Source of the DNA: Clostridiales bacterium
GTDB taxonomy: Bacteria; Bacillota; Clostridia; Lachnospirales; Lachnospiraceae
Direction of reading: 5' to 3'
Assembly: GCA_012735495.1 (NCBI GenBank)
Contig: JAAYHD010000021.1
Span: 1 to 64,000, forward strand
DNA length: 64,000 nucleotides
Positions 42,861 through 53,356 of this stretch are shown in pieces. Position numbers and translations under genes: made by a program. The notes under the pieces are model-generated. The model was not told the origin of the DNA and ran no database searches. It was given only the letters and a program-made list of their open reading frames with translations. How positions within the stretch are numbered: position 1 is the stretch's first letter; every line of letters begins with the position of its first letter.

Positions 42861-44729
42861 ATGGGAAAGATAATTGGCATTGACTTAGGCACTACCAACT
42901 CATGTGTTGCTGTTATGGAAGGCGGAAAGCCTACAATCATACCAAACTCGGAAGGCGCAAGAACCACACCGTCGGTCGTTGCGTTTACAAAGTCCGGTGA
43001 GCGTCTTGTTGGCGCTCCTGCAAAACGTCAGGCGGTTACAAATGCAGATAGAACCATATCATCAATTAAAAGGCATATGGGCTCGGACTATCGCGTACAG
43101 ATTGATGACAAGAAATATTCTCCGCAGGAAATCTCAGCCATGATTCTTCAGAAGCTGAAGGCCGATGCCGAGGCTTATCTTGGTGAGAAGGTAACGGAGG
43201 CGGTTATTACCGTTCCCGCGTACTTTAACGACTCCCAGAGACAGGCGACAAAGGACGCCGGTAAAATCGCCGGTCTTGACGTAAAGAGAATTATTAACGA
43301 GCCTACGGCCGCCGCGCTTGCATACGGCCTTGACAATGAGCATGAGCAGAAGATCATGGTATACGATCTGGGCGGCGGTACATTCGACGTATCAATCATT
43401 GAAATCGGTGACGGAGTTATTGAAGTGCTTGCAACCTCCGGTGACAACAAGCTGGGAGGAGACGACTTCGACGAAAGGGTTATCAAGTACATGGTGGAGG
43501 AATTCAAGAAAAATGAAGGCATCGACCTTTCCACCGACAAGATGGCCATGCAGAGGCTGAAGGAAGCCGCGGAGAAGGCGAAGATCGAGCTGTCATCCGC
43601 TACAACTACAAATATCAACCTGCCTTTCATCACAGCCACGGCCGATGGGCCCAAGCACTTTGACATGAACCTTACCCGTGCTAAATTCGAAGAGCTGATA
43701 AGCGATCTTATAGAAAGAACGGTTATACCCGTACAAAACGCATTAAAGGATGCGGGCATTACACCTGCAGACCTTTCCAAGGTTCTTTTGGTCGGCGGTT
43801 CAACCCGTGTTCCCGCAGTACAGGAAAAGGTAAGGCAGCTTACGGGCATGGAGCCTTCCAAGAGCCTGAATCCTGACGAATGCGTTGCACTTGGAGCTTC
43901 AATCCAGGCCGCCAAGCTTGCCGGTGACGCCGGTGCCGGAGACATTCTCCTTCTGGATGTTACACCGCTTTCACTGTCAATTGAGACCCTTGGCGGTATC
44001 GCAACAAAGCTGATTGAGAGGAATACGACCATTCCTACAAGGAAGAGCCAGATTTTTACCACCGCTGCGGATAACCAGACGGCTGTCGACATCCACGTTG
44101 TTCAGGGTGAAAGACAGTTTGCGAAGGACAATAAGACCCTTGGCAGGTTCCGTCTGGACGGTATACCTCCGGCTCCAAGAGGAGTTCCGCAGATTGAGGT
44201 TACTTTCGATATAGATGCCAACGGTATCGTGAACGTATCGGCAAAAGACCTTGGTACCGGCAAGGAGCAGCATATTACGATTACCGCAAGCTCCAACCTG
44301 TCTGATGAAGAGATTCAGCGTGCTGTTAAGGAAGCCGCTGAGTACGAGGCACAGGACAAGAGGCGCCGGGAAGCCGTTGACCTTAGAAATGACGCCGATT
44401 CCTTCGTATTCCAGACCGAAAAGGCTCTGAAAGAGGTTGGCGATAAGATTGCCCAATCTGAAAAAGAAACGGTTGAGGCGGATATCGCACGCTTGAAGGA
44501 GATCCTAAACAAGACCACTCCTGAATCAATGAGCGATCAGGACATCGCGGATCTTAAGGCTGCAAAGGAAAAGCTGATGAACGACGCGCAGAGCCTGTTT
44601 ACAAAACTTTACGAAAAGACCGCGGCACAGGGCGCCGGTCCTTCAGGTCCGGAAGCATCCGCATCAGGCGGTGATTCCTCACAGAAATATGAAGGCGATG
44701 TAGTTGACGGTGATTATAAGGAAGTCTAG
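42861..44729 (+). CDS. dnaK: Chaperone DnaK (Hsp70)
   Basis: 622 residues. The ATPase domain shows [31 protein letters not shown] and [14 protein letters not shown]; the substrate-binding domain starts after [16 protein letters not shown]. The C-terminal tail is Gly/Ser-rich and ends [12 protein letters not shown], short of the EEVD of eukaryotes as expected. AGGAGG precedes the ATG. Works with GrpE and DnaJ of the same operon. Confidence 0.97.
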   Translation: MGKIIGIDLGTTNSCVAVMEGGKPTIIPNSEGARTTPSVVAFTKSGERLVGAPAKRQAVTNADRTISSIKRHMGSDYRVQIDDKKYSPQEISAMILQKLKADAEAYLGEKVTEAVITVPAYFNDSQRQATKDAGKIAGLDVKRIINEPTAAALAYGLDNEHEQKIMVYDLGGGTFDVSIIEIGDGVIEVLATSGDNKLGGDDFDERVIKYMVEEFKKNEGIDLSTDKMAMQRLKEAAEKAKIELSSATTTNINLPFITATADGPKHFDMNLTRAKFEELISDLIERTVIPVQNALKDAGITPADLSKVLLVGGSTRVPAVQEKVRQLTGMEPSKSLNPDECVALGASIQAAKLAGDAGAGDILLLDVTPLSLSIETLGGIATKLIERNTTIPTRKSQIFTTAADNQTAVDIHVVQGERQFAKDNKTLGRFRLDGIPPAPRGVPQIEVTFDIDANGIVNVSAKDLGTGKEQHITITASSNLSDEEIQRAVKEAAEYEAQDKRRREAVDLRNDADSFVFQTEKALKEVGDKIAQSEKETVEADIARLKEILNKTTPESMSDQDIADLKAAKEKLMNDAQSLFTKLYEKTAAQGAGPSGPEASASGGDSSQKYEGDVVDGDYKEV

Positions 44730-44741
44730 TTATAGCAATAT

Positions 44742-44771
44742 AAGCTGAACCGGATGCAACCGGTTCAGCTT
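44742..44771 (+). other. Hairpin between dnaK and dnaJ
   Basis: Perfect 11-bp stem AAGCTGAACCG/CGGTTCAGCTT with 8-nt loop, not followed by a T-run. Probably an RNA processing or stability element that lowers dnaJ relative to dnaK, rather than a full terminator. Confidence 0.7.
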
Positions 44772-44819
44772 ACCTTAATATATATCAGGCTATCGTTTTG
44801 CTCGAAAGGTGAAGGATAA

Positions 44820-45962
44820 ATGGCAGAAAAAAGAGATTATTATGAGGTTTTGGGCGTAAGCAGGGATGCTACGGAGGAGGATTTAAAAAGGGCATACAGA
44901 AAACTGGCCAAGCAATACCATCCGGATGCTAATCCCGGTGACAAGGAAGCGGAAGCCAAGTTCAAGGAAGCATCCGAAGCTTATGCCGTTTTAAGCGACC
45001 CTGAAAAGCGCAGGCAATATGACCAGTTCGGCCATGCCGCGTTCGACCAGACCGGCGGGGCCAATTTCTCGGATTTTGATTTCAGGGATATATTCAGCGA
45101 GTTTTTTGGCGGGGATTTCTTCGGCGATTTATTCGGAACCCGTTCCAGAAGGACTAATACCGGGCCGAGACAAGGCGCCAGCATCAGGACGGGAGTAAGA
45201 ATCTCGTTTCTTGAGGCCGTGTTCGGTACTGAAAAGGAACTGGAGCTGAATCTCAAGGATGAATGCCCTTCCTGTCACGGAACCGGTGCAAAGCAGGGAT
45301 CAAGCCCCGTGACCTGTCAGAAATGCGGCGGAAGGGGCCAGGTTATATATACACAGCAGACATTGTTCGGCATTTCGCAGAATATACAGACATGTCCGGA
45401 CTGCCGGGGAACAGGAAAGATTATAAAAGAAAAATGTTCCCAGTGCTATGGCAGCGGATATGTTACGTCAAAGAAAAGGATACAGGTTGTTATTCCGGCG
45501 GGTATTGACAACGGCCAAAGCGTAAGGATACGCGGCAAGGGAGAGCCGGGCATAAACGGTGGACCCAGGGGAGATCTGCTGGTGGATATTGAGGTTGAAA
45601 GGCATCCTGTTTTCCAGAGAAGGGATTTCGATATATATTCAACCGTTCCGATTTCATTTGCCACGGCGGCCCTGGGCGGAGACATTAAAATCAACACGGT
45701 AGACGGCGATGTGATTTACACGGTAAAACCCGGGACACAGACCGATACAAAGGTACGGCTGAGGGAAAAGGGCGTTCCGACACTGCGAAACAAGAATATC
45801 CGCGGGGACCATTATGTTACATTGGTGGTGCAGGTGCCTACAAGCCTTACCGCGGAGCAGAAAGAGCTTCTTAGGAAATTTGACGAGGCAATGAGGGGCG
45901 GAAGCGCCAACTCTAATGAGTACCATGAGAAAGGAAACAGTAAAAGAAAATTTTGGAAATAA
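44820..45962 (+). CDS. dnaJ: Chaperone DnaJ
   Basis: 380 residues. J domain with YHPDANPG (HPD at 34-36), a Gly/Phe region, and four zinc repeats [24 protein letters not shown] and CSQCYGSG; the C-terminal beta domains follow ([13 protein letters not shown]). It stimulates DnaK and presents substrates. AAAGGTG precedes the ATG. Confidence 0.97.
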   Translation: MAEKRDYYEVLGVSRDATEEDLKRAYRKLAKQYHPDANPGDKEAEAKFKEASEAYAVLSDPEKRRQYDQFGHAAFDQTGGANFSDFDFRDIFSEFFGGDFFGDLFGTRSRRTNTGPRQGASIRTGVRISFLEAVFGTEKELELNLKDECPSCHGTGAKQGSSPVTCQKCGGRGQVIYTQQTLFGISQNIQTCPDCRGTGKIIKEKCSQCYGSGYVTSKKRIQVVIPAGIDNGQSVRIRGKGEPGINGGPRGDLLVDIEVERHPVFQRRDFDIYSTVPISFATAALGGDIKINTVDGDVIYTVKPGTQTDTKVRLREKGVPTLRNKNIRGDHYVTLVVQVPTSLTAEQKELLRKFDEAMRGGSANSNEYHEKGNSKRKFWK

Positions 45963-45989
45963 ATATTGATGCGGAAAAGGAAAATAAAA

Positions 45990-46985
45990 ATGAAATGGAT
46001 TAAGGTAACCATCGATACCACAACGGAAGCGGAGGATGCTATTGGCTACATTCTTTCCGAGCTTGGTATCGAAGGAATTGAGATTGAAGATAATATTCCT
46101 CTTACCGAAGAAGAAAAAAATCAGATATTTGTTGACATCCTTCCCGAAACCGTGCCGAATGACAATTCGGCAAGGGTCAGCTTTTATATAGAGCCTTCGG
46201 ATAATCTTGATGATTTGATGAGAAGGCTGCGGGAGGGATTAGATGAAATATCTGATTTTCTTAATGTCGGGAGCAAAAAAATCACGGTTTCAGAAACGGA
46301 TGATGCGGACTGGCTGAATAAGTGGAAAGAATATTTCAAGCCGTTCCGTATCGATGATACCATTGTCATTAAGCCTGTCTGGGAAGAGTTTGCCGATAGT
46401 AAACCCGGTGACCTGGTCGTCAATATTGATCCCGGCATTTCATTCGGAACCGGTTCCCATGAAACAACAAAGCTCTGCATATTGGGAATAAAGAAATACA
46501 TCAGGCCCGGAGATATTGTCCTTGATGCGGGAAGCGGAAGCGGTATATTGTCCGTAATCGCAAGGAAGCTTGGAGCCGGCTGTGTACTTGGTGTCGATAT
46601 AGACCCTCTGGCTACAAAGACCGCAATATACAACGCAGGCCTGAATAAAATCGATGCCGGTGAATGGAATCCCGAAAATGGCGATTTTGCTTTCGGAGAT
46701 ATAGTGGCATTTGCCACAGGAAACATCCTGGATGACCGTAAGATCCGTGCCCGAATCGGCAGACACGCCTACGACCTGGTTGCGGCCAATATATTAGCCG
46801 ATATTATAATACCCTTGTCGGGTGTTATCGGTGAAAACATGAAGAAGGGCGGAATTTTCATTACATCCGGAATTATAAACACAAAGGAAGCGGATGTAAA
46901 AGCAGCCCTTGAAGGCAACGGATTTGATATCCTTGAGACAAACCGGATGGGAGACTGGGTATCGTTTGCCGCAAGGCTGAAATGA
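45990..46985 (+). CDS. prmA: Ribosomal protein L11 methyltransferase
   Basis: 331 residues from ATG 45990 (AAAGGA upstream); the ORF-track start is eight codons earlier. N-terminal PrmA domain (MKWIKVTIDTTTEAEDA), then NIDPGISFGTGSHETTKLC and the SAM-binding VLDAGSGSGILSVIARKLGA, and DLVAANILADIII. It trimethylates L11. It regularly follows dnaJ in Firmicutes. Confidence 0.95.
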   Translation: MKWIKVTIDTTTEAEDAIGYILSELGIEGIEIEDNIPLTEEEKNQIFVDILPETVPNDNSARVSFYIEPSDNLDDLMRRLREGLDEISDFLNVGSKKITVSETDDADWLNKWKEYFKPFRIDDTIVIKPVWEEFADSKPGDLVVNIDPGISFGTGSHETTKLCILGIKKYIRPGDIVLDAGSGSGILSVIARKLGAGCVLGVDIDPLATKTAIYNAGLNKIDAGEWNPENGDFAFGDIVAFATGNILDDRKIRARIGRHAYDLVAANILADIIIPLSGVIGENMKKGGIFITSGIINTKEADVKAALEGNGFDILETNRMGDWVSFAARLK

Positions 46986-47101
46986 AGAAGCGTTTATTAT
47001 AATTTGTGCTGAATGATTGGCATATGAAGCATCAGGCTTTATAGGCTGATTATGCGGCATGGGTTTTTGTGGTTGTAAATGCAGAATAACAGGAGAGGGA
47101 T

Positions 47102-47842
47102 ATGCACCGTTTTTATGTCAGCAGGGAACAGATTAAGGGAAATACGATAATAATCAACGGACGGGATGTGAATCATATCAGGAACGTCTTGAGGATGAAG
47201 CCGGGGGATGGCCTGGTAATTAGTGATGGACAGGGAAAAGATTATTATTGTATAATAAAATGTGGGTGTGAAAATGAGATAACCGCGGAAATTTGCTATA
47301 CCAGGGATGCTGATTATGAGCTTACTGTCAGGATTACGCTGTTTCAGGGGCTTCCCAAAAGCGACAAGATGGAGATGGTCATTCAAAAGGCGGTGGAGCT
47401 TGGCGCATACGAGATTGTACCCGTGATGACTGCCAGATCAGTTGTGAGGCTAAGCGACGAGAAGAAGGAAGAAAAGAAGCTTTTAAGGTGGCAGGCAATA
47501 TCCGAAAGCGCCGCAAAACAGTCCGGAAGAGGTATTATTCCGGGAATACATCCGGTAATGAGCTTTAAGGAAGCGGTTGATTATGCAAAGAAACTGGACT
47601 GGGCCGTCATACCGTATGAAAATGCCGAGGGCATGAAGGGCACGAAAGAACTACTGGAGAAGATTAGGGAATGCAAGACGGCGGGAATCATCATCGGTCC
47701 GGAAGGCGGATTTGAAGACTACGAGGTTGAGCTTGCGAGGGAGAACGGAATACCTCCTATTTCACTCGGACGCAGGATATTGCGGACGGAAACAGCAGGG
47801 CTTGCACTGTTGTCCATGTTGCTGCTGTATCTGGAAGAATAG
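47102..47842 (+). CDS. rsmE: 16S rRNA m3U1498 methyltransferase RsmE
   Basis: 246 residues with a SPOUT knot: QKAVELGAYEIVPVMTARSVV, then IIIGPEGGFEDYEVELA and ISLGRRILRTETAGLALLSMLL, the RsmE signature in full. GAGAGGG precedes the ATG. It methylates uridine 1498 of 16S rRNA. It normally follows prmA, as here. Confidence 0.95.
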   Translation: MHRFYVSREQIKGNTIIINGRDVNHIRNVLRMKPGDGLVISDGQGKDYYCIIKCGCENEITAEICYTRDADYELTVRITLFQGLPKSDKMEMVIQKAVELGAYEIVPVMTARSVVRLSDEKKEEKKLLRWQAISESAAKQSGRGIIPGIHPVMSFKEAVDYAKKLDWAVIPYENAEGMKGTKELLEKIRECKTAGIIIGPEGGFEDYEVELARENGIPPISLGRRILRTETAGLALLSMLLLYLEE

Positions 47843-47955
47843 ATGCAGCACATGATATAAAGCCTGCATAAAGGATTTGTTTGCAGAATAGATATAAACG
47901 GTATTGGGACATAAATTCGGGACTATATTATGGTGTATTGGGAGGTAATGTATTT

Positions 47956-48759
47956 ATGGAAATAAGATTGTGGAGGGAAATCCTTGCTCCATATGAACTG
48001 GCGGTTGACGAGCTGGTGGTTAAGTTCAATCATATCATAGAAGAATTCCGGAACGTAGGAGAATATTCACCCATCGAGCTGGTTACGGGAAGGGTGAAAA
48101 CCATTTCAAGCATTCTGGAAAAGGCGCAGAAGAAAAACATTTCCTTGGATGACATCGAGAAGGAAATTGACGATATAGCTGGTATCCGTATAATATGCCA
48201 GTTTGTTGAAGACATATACAAAGTCGCGGACATAATAAGAAAACGTTCGGACATGGAAGTCAAGGCGGAACAGGACTATATCAAGAACAGGAAAAACAGC
48301 GGATACCGCTCATACCATATGAATGTGTATTATGACGTTGAAACCCTTAAGGGAACAAAGAGAATCCAGGTAGAAATTCAAATAAGGACTCTTGCGATGA
48401 ATTTTTGGGCGACTATCGAGCATTCCCTGCAGTACAAGTACAAACAGAATATTCCGGAGCATATCAGGGAACGGCTGACTTCGGCTGCGGAGGCCGTCCT
48501 TATTCTTGACAGGGAAATGAGCGAGGTAAGGGATGAGATCATGGATGCCCAGCAATCATTTACAATGAAAGCCAATATTGTGGCTGACATACTTACCAAT
48601 ATCCAGAATCTCTACAAGGTTGCCAACAAGCAGGATGTAATCAGGATTCAGGATGAATTCTTTAAAATTTACCAGGAAGGTGATAACGAGAAGCTTGAGA
48701 AATTCAGCAAGGACCTGGATTTGATTTCACAGCGCTACAGGGCTCAAAGCCTGAGATAA
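47956..48759 (+). CDS. Small alarmone synthetase-like GTP pyrophosphokinase
   Basis: 267 residues from ATG 47956, which has GGGAGG; the ORF-track start 25 codons earlier has no site. A single RelA/SpoT synthetase domain: RVKTISSILEKAQ, DIAGIRIICQFVEDIY, DYIKNRKNSGYRSYH and VEIQIRTLAMNFWATIEH. No HD hydrolase, TGS or ACT domain, so it resembles RelQ/YjbM-type enzymes that make (p)ppGpp. The C-terminal helical tail is longer than in RelQ (about 50 residues more). Confidence 0.9.
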   Translation: MEIRLWREILAPYELAVDELVVKFNHIIEEFRNVGEYSPIELVTGRVKTISSILEKAQKKNISLDDIEKEIDDIAGIRIICQFVEDIYKVADIIRKRSDMEVKAEQDYIKNRKNSGYRSYHMNVYYDVETLKGTKRIQVEIQIRTLAMNFWATIEHSLQYKYKQNIPEHIRERLTSAAEAVLILDREMSEVRDEIMDAQQSFTMKANIVADILTNIQNLYKVANKQDVIRIQDEFFKIYQEGDNEKLEKFSKDLDLISQRYRAQSLR

Positions 48760-48773
48760 TGGACGGTGTATAT

Positions 48774-50228
48774 ATGGATTTGCCGAAGAAATTCAAGGAC
48801 AGGATGGAAAGTCTTTTGGGGGAAGAATATCGGGATTTTGCGGACAGCTACCGGAAGCCTCATTTCGGTGGACTGCGCGTAAATACCCTGAAGCTGTCTC
48901 CCGGGGAATTTGAACATCTGTGTCCTTTTTCTATTAGAAAAATACCCTGGATTTACAATGGGTACTACTATGACATAAACGAACAGCCCGCAAGGCATCC
49001 TTATTACCATGCGGGATTATATTATATCCAGGAACCAAGCGCGATGACACCGGCAAGCCTTCTGCCTGTCAATCCGCAAGATATGGTACTGGACCTTTGC
49101 GCGGCTCCCGGCGGGAAAAGCACGGAGCTTGGCGCAAGGCTCAGGGGCGAGGGAATGCTTGTAACCAATGACATAAGCAGCTCCCGGGCAAAGGCCCTGC
49201 TGAAAAACATAGAGTTATTCGGAATAACGAATGCCCTGGTGCTGTCGGAGTCTCCCAACAGGCTTGCGGACCATTTCCCCGAAGCGTTTGATAAAATCCT
49301 TGTGGATGCGCCCTGCTCGGGGGAAGGCATGTTCCGGAAAAGCCCTGCCATAATGAAAAACTGGGAACAGTACGGGGTGGAATATTACAGCAGGCTGCAG
49401 AAGGAGATAATAGTCTTTGCCGCAAAAATGCTCAAGCCGGGCGGCATGATGCTGTATTCTACCTGTACCTTTTCACCGGAAGAAAATGAAGGAACTATAG
49501 CCTACCTGTTAAGCCGGTGCCCGGATATGCATGTAATTGACGCGATACCCGGCCCCGATGAGCAAAGGGCTTCCGGATTATCATTTATCGGTTTTGATAA
49601 CGGAAAACCGGAATGGGTGGACGGCCCCGGGGAATTAAGGCGCTGCATAAGGCTGTGGCCGCATAAAATCGATGGAGAGGGACATTTTATCGCATTACTT
49701 AAAAAGGATTCAAAAGGCGGTACGGTTGACCCCGATATAAAAGACGGCGCGGGATTAAGAGATACTGGTTCCGCGGCCGCAGGCAAAAGCAAGGCATTAT
49801 TGTCAGACGAAGCAGTAGGTTTCCTTTCAGCCCTTGTACCGTTTAGAGATATTGACAGCCTGGTTAAAAGAGGCAGGATACTGATTCAGAATGAACGGGT
49901 ATATCTTGTTCCCGAAGGCTACAGGGAAATTAAAGGCTTGCGGACCTTAAGGCAGGGACTGCTGCTTGGGGAGATGAAGAAAAACAGGTTTGAGCCGTCC
50001 CAGGCACTGGCCATGGCCTTAAAGGCTTCGGATTATCCATATGTAATAGATCTTTCGGCCGAAAGGACTGAATCAATAAGCTATTTAAAATGCGAAACCT
50101 TGTCCGTTGATTCGGATAATCCAAACGGATGGCAGCTTGTTACGACGGACGGCTTTCCGCTTGGATGGGGGAAGCTGAATAATAAAACCCTAAAAAACAT
50201 GTATCTTCCCGGATGGAGATGGATGTAG
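48774..50228 (+). CDS. NOL1/NOP2/Sun-family rRNA m5C methyltransferase (RsmF-like)
   Basis: 484 residues from ATG 48774; ATG 48759, which overlaps the preceding stop, is the alternative, and neither has a perfect ribosome site (GGACGG for 48774). QEPSAMTPASLLP, VLDLCAAPGGKSTELG, VDAPCSGEGMFRK and STCTFSPEENEG give the SAM site and both catalytic Cys. The C-terminal 150 residues correspond to the RsmF accessory domain. It methylates a cytosine of 16S rRNA. Confidence 0.92.
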   Translation: MDLPKKFKDRMESLLGEEYRDFADSYRKPHFGGLRVNTLKLSPGEFEHLCPFSIRKIPWIYNGYYYDINEQPARHPYYHAGLYYIQEPSAMTPASLLPVNPQDMVLDLCAAPGGKSTELGARLRGEGMLVTNDISSSRAKALLKNIELFGITNALVLSESPNRLADHFPEAFDKILVDAPCSGEGMFRKSPAIMKNWEQYGVEYYSRLQKEIIVFAAKMLKPGGMMLYSTCTFSPEENEGTIAYLLSRCPDMHVIDAIPGPDEQRASGLSFIGFDNGKPEWVDGPGELRRCIRLWPHKIDGEGHFIALLKKDSKGGTVDPDIKDGAGLRDTGSAAAGKSKALLSDEAVGFLSALVPFRDIDSLVKRGRILIQNERVYLVPEGYREIKGLRTLRQGLLLGEMKKNRFEPSQALAMALKASDYPYVIDLSAERTESISYLKCETLSVDSDNPNGWQLVTTDGFPLGWGKLNNKTLKNMYLPGWRWM

Positions 50229-50303
50229 CGGTTATCGGAAAAGAACCGTCAAACATGACGGTGCCGTATAAATAAACAGGCAGTAAGCTATGGAGATTAT
50301 GCT

Positions 50304-51029
50304 ATGAATGAAAGGTTAAGGCTCGATAAATACCTGTCCGATATGAATATTGGGACCCGAAGTGAGACTAAGGCATGGATACGGCAAGGTAAGGTTACGG
50401 TTAATTCAGAACCCTGCTTAAAGCCGGAAACAAAGGTTGGTCCGGATGACGAAATTACGGTAAACGGACAGAAGATCTCATATGAGAAATATGTATATTA
50501 CATGCTGAATAAACCGGCCGGGGTTGTCTCCGCAACGGAGGATAAACGCTTCAGGACGGTTCTGGACCTTCTGGGAACCGACAGGCGGAAGGACATGTTT
50601 CCCGTGGGAAGGCTGGACAGGGATACGGAGGGGCTGCTTATCCTTACTAATGACGGGGATCTGGCCCACAGGCTGCTGTCACCGAAAAATGAGGTAGAAA
50701 AGGTCTATTATGCCAGGGTAAAAGGGAAAGTAACCAGGGAAGACGCTGATGCGTTCCGGGCGGGGATATCCATAGGCGAGGATAAGCCTTGCCTTCCCGC
50801 ACGGCTCGATATTATAATATCAGATGATGTATCGGAGATAAATCTTACCATTTATGAAGGAAAATACCATCAGGTAAAAAGGATGTTCGGCGCTGTCGGC
50901 AAAGAGGTAATCTACCTTAAACGCATAGCTATGGGCGGTCTTGCGCTTGATCCATTGCTTAAACCCGGGGAGTACCGGAGGCTTACGAAGGAAGAGATTA
51001 ATATACTTAACACAAGAAGGGGCAGTTAA
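50304..51029 (+). CDS. RsuA/RluB-type pseudouridine synthase
   Basis: 241 residues: N-terminal S4 RNA-binding domain (RLDKYLSDMNIGTRSETKAWI) and the synthase domain with the catalytic GRLDRDTEGLLILTNDGDLAHRL. YEGKYHQVKRMFGAVGKEVIYLKR is RsuA/RluB-like. Whether 16S (RsuA) or 23S (RluB) rRNA is modified is not decided, though its length fits either. The next gene begins 2 nt after the stop. Confidence 0.92.
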   Translation: MNERLRLDKYLSDMNIGTRSETKAWIRQGKVTVNSEPCLKPETKVGPDDEITVNGQKISYEKYVYYMLNKPAGVVSATEDKRFRTVLDLLGTDRRKDMFPVGRLDRDTEGLLILTNDGDLAHRLLSPKNEVEKVYYARVKGKVTREDADAFRAGISIGEDKPCLPARLDIIISDDVSEINLTIYEGKYHQVKRMFGAVGKEVIYLKRIAMGGLALDPLLKPGEYRRLTKEEINILNTRRGS

Positions 51030-51031
51030 TT

Positions 51032-51679
51032 ATGCTTAAGGACATTGACGCGGTCATATTTGATCTGGACGGGACTCTTGTTGATTCCATGTGGATGTGG
51101 AAGGCAATCGATATCGAGTATCTTGCCAGGTTCGGGATAGAGTTTCCGCCGGACCTGCAGAAAAACATTGAGGGAATGAGCTTTTCCGAAACGGCAAGAT
51201 ACTTTAAGGATACATTCAAAATACCGGACAGCCTTGAGAAGATAAAGAGCGACTGGAACCGGATGGCATGGGATAAGTATGAAAATGAAGTGCCGCTTAA
51301 GGAAGGGGTAAGTGAATTGCTGGCTTACCTTCGGGAGAATAATATACCTGCGGGCATTGCGACCAGCAATTCCCGCGAGTTGGTGGATCTGATCATAGGC
51401 AGGCACAACATAGGCGATTATTTTGCTTCCATAAGGACCTCGTGCGAGGTTGAAAAGGGGAAGCCTGCCCCGGATATTTACCTGCTGGTTGCCAGGGATT
51501 TGAAGGTTGAGCCGGCCAGGTGCCTCGTATTTGAAGATATAATACAGGGAATAATGGCTGCAAAAAACGCGCGTATGAAGGTGTGCGCGGTTTATGACAA
51601 ATTTTCGGAAAACGAAGAGGAGGAAAAAATCAGGCTGGCAGATTACTATATCCGTTCGTTTTTCGAGATATTAAGATAA
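51032..51679 (+). CDS. HAD-superfamily hydrolase (phosphatase/phosphoglucomutase-like)
   Basis: 215 residues. Motif I DAVIFDLDGTLVDSMW with both Asp; motif II ATSNSRELV; motif III Lys in KGKPAPDIY; motif IV FEDIIQGIMAAKNARMK. The cap helices between motif I and II place it near beta-phosphoglucomutase or general phosphatases. Substrate unknown. AGGGGCAG lies just before the ATG; cotranscribed with the flanking synthases. Confidence 0.9.
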   Translation: MLKDIDAVIFDLDGTLVDSMWMWKAIDIEYLARFGIEFPPDLQKNIEGMSFSETARYFKDTFKIPDSLEKIKSDWNRMAWDKYENEVPLKEGVSELLAYLRENNIPAGIATSNSRELVDLIIGRHNIGDYFASIRTSCEVEKGKPAPDIYLLVARDLKVEPARCLVFEDIIQGIMAAKNARMKVCAVYDKFSENEEEEKIRLADYYIRSFFEILR

Positions 51680-51695
51680 GAATAAAGGTGTTGAC

Positions 51696-52664
51696 ATGAA
51701 ACAGATAATCGTTGATGAAAACCAGGCCGGGCAGCGGCTGGACAAGCTGCTGATGAAAATATTGAATAAAGCGCCTAAAAGTTTCATTTACAAGATGCTG
51801 CGGAAAAAGAACATCGTTTTAAACGGCAGGAAAGCCCAAGGAAACGAGATTGTCCGGCCCGAGGATGAGATCAGGATGTATATTTCCGATGAAACGATGG
51901 GCAAGTTTTCGGCTTGGAACGATATAATCCTTGATAAATACGAGCTTGATATTGTATACGAGGACAGCAATATTCTTATAATCAATAAACCGGCGGGAAT
52001 GCTTTCGCAAAAATCGACGGCTAACGATATTTCCGTTGTTGAGCACATAATCGCGTACCTGATATCGCAGGATAAAATAACAAGGGAACAGCTTAAAACC
52101 TTTAAGCCCAGTGTATGCAACCGCCTGGACAGAAATACAAGCGGGCTGATAATTTCGGGGAAAACCCTTGCGGGTCTGCAGGAGATGGCGAAGCTATTAA
52201 GGGAAAGAAAGCTGGACAAGTACTACCTATGCATCGTAAAGGGAAGGATAACTGAGAAGAAGGAAATCACGGGATACCTGTTTAAGGATAAAGAAACAAA
52301 TAAAGCGGCCATATCACAAGATCAGGATGAGGATTCCGACTATATTGCGACACGGTATGAGCCCCTGGCATATACTGACGAATACACATTGCTTCAGGTA
52401 AAGCTTATTACGGGCAAGTCCCACCAGATAAGGGCCCACCTGGCAAGTATCGGGCACCCTATAGTCGGGGATCACAAGTACGGAGACAAAGAGGTTAACA
52501 GCATATTTGCAAGGAAATACAGGCTTAAGCACCAGCTTCTTCATTGCTTCCGTTACGTATTCCCGCATTTGGAGGGACCTTTGTCCGATTTATCGGGAAA
52601 GGAAATAACTGCACCGGAGCCGGAGATATTCCGCAGAATCAGGAAGGATTTATTCCCGGAATAA
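51696..52664 (+). CDS. RluA/RluC-family pseudouridine synthase
   Basis: 322 residues. N-terminal S4 domain (QRLDKLLMKILNKAPKSFIYKMLRKKNIVLNG) and the RluA core with the catalytic VCNRLDRNTSGLIISGK and ITGKSHQIRAHLASIGHPIVGD. RluC-like length suggests 23S rRNA as substrate. A second synthase in the same cluster, with the HAD gene between them. Confidence 0.93.
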   Translation: MKQIIVDENQAGQRLDKLLMKILNKAPKSFIYKMLRKKNIVLNGRKAQGNEIVRPEDEIRMYISDETMGKFSAWNDIILDKYELDIVYEDSNILIINKPAGMLSQKSTANDISVVEHIIAYLISQDKITREQLKTFKPSVCNRLDRNTSGLIISGKTLAGLQEMAKLLRERKLDKYYLCIVKGRITEKKEITGYLFKDKETNKAAISQDQDEDSDYIATRYEPLAYTDEYTLLQVKLITGKSHQIRAHLASIGHPIVGDHKYGDKEVNSIFARKYRLKHQLLHCFRYVFPHLEGPLSDLSGKEITAPEPEIFRRIRKDLFPE

Positions 52665-52736
52665 ACGCAAGACTGCATGAGACAGTATGCGGCATAATTG
52701 GATGAGTTAAAAGCACTTTTTGAGGGAGGTAAACCC

Positions 52737-53273
52737 ATGGCGTCATGGAAATCCAGAGGACTTCGCGGGTCAATGCTGGAGGAAATGATAAACATCACCA
52801 ACACCAAATACCGGGAAAAGAAACTGGCGTTGATCCAGAAGGTCCCGACACCGATAACTCCTATAAATTTTGATAAGGAAAACAGGCATATAAACCTGGC
52901 CTATTTTGAGCAGAAGAGTACGGTCGATTACATCGGTGTCGTACAGGGTGTGCCGGTATGCTTCGACGCCAAGGAATGTGCCGGGGACATTTTCAGCTTG
53001 AACAATGTCCATGAACACCAGATTAATTTCATGAAAGAGTTCGAAGAACAGGACGGTGTGGCGTTTTTGCTGATATATTTCAAAAAGCATGATATATATT
53101 ATTATTTGACTTACAAAGAGCTTGCGGCCTTCTGGAATAGGGCGGCCGAGGGTGGCAGAAGGAGCATAAGGTTTGACGAGCTGGACCTGTCATGGAGGAT
53201 AAATATATTAAACGGCGTATGTATCCACTATCTTGAGCAGCTTCAGAGGGATTTGGCCGGCAGGGAAAAATAA
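52737..53273 (+). CDS. recU: Holliday junction resolvase RecU-like
   Basis: 178 residues from ATG 52737, seven bases after GGGAGGT; the ORF-track start is 13 codons earlier. The nuclease core reads QKSTVDYIGVVQGVPVCFDAKECAG with the Asp and Glu-Lys metal residues, then HQINFMKEFEEQDGVAFLLIYF, all RecU-like. RecU cuts four-way junctions in recombination repair. The usual neighbour, a penicillin-binding protein gene, is absent. Confidence 0.88.
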   Translation: MASWKSRGLRGSMLEEMINITNTKYREKKLALIQKVPTPITPINFDKENRHINLAYFEQKSTVDYIGVVQGVPVCFDAKECAGDIFSLNNVHEHQINFMKEFEEQDGVAFLLIYFKKHDIYYYLTYKELAAFWNRAAEGGRRSIRFDELDLSWRINILNGVCIHYLEQLQRDLAGREK

Positions 53274-53286
53274 TATATGTTTTATA

Positions 53287-53315
53287 TTGACAGAACAGGG
53301 CATATAAATTATAAT
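53287..53315 (+). promoter_or_regulatory. Consensus promoter of his operon
   Basis: TTGACA-N17-TATAAT, both boxes perfect. It is 118 nt before hisZ, so transcription would start near 53322. No T-box elements were seen in the leader. Confidence 0.88.
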
Positions 53316-53356
53316 GTTTAGAACATTAGCATGGCAGCGAATTATCACGTTACCAT

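Noticed and set aside
43175-44092. 305-aa minus-strand ORF inside dnaK
   Set aside because: Shadow of dnaK; Ser-rich and without motif or start signal.
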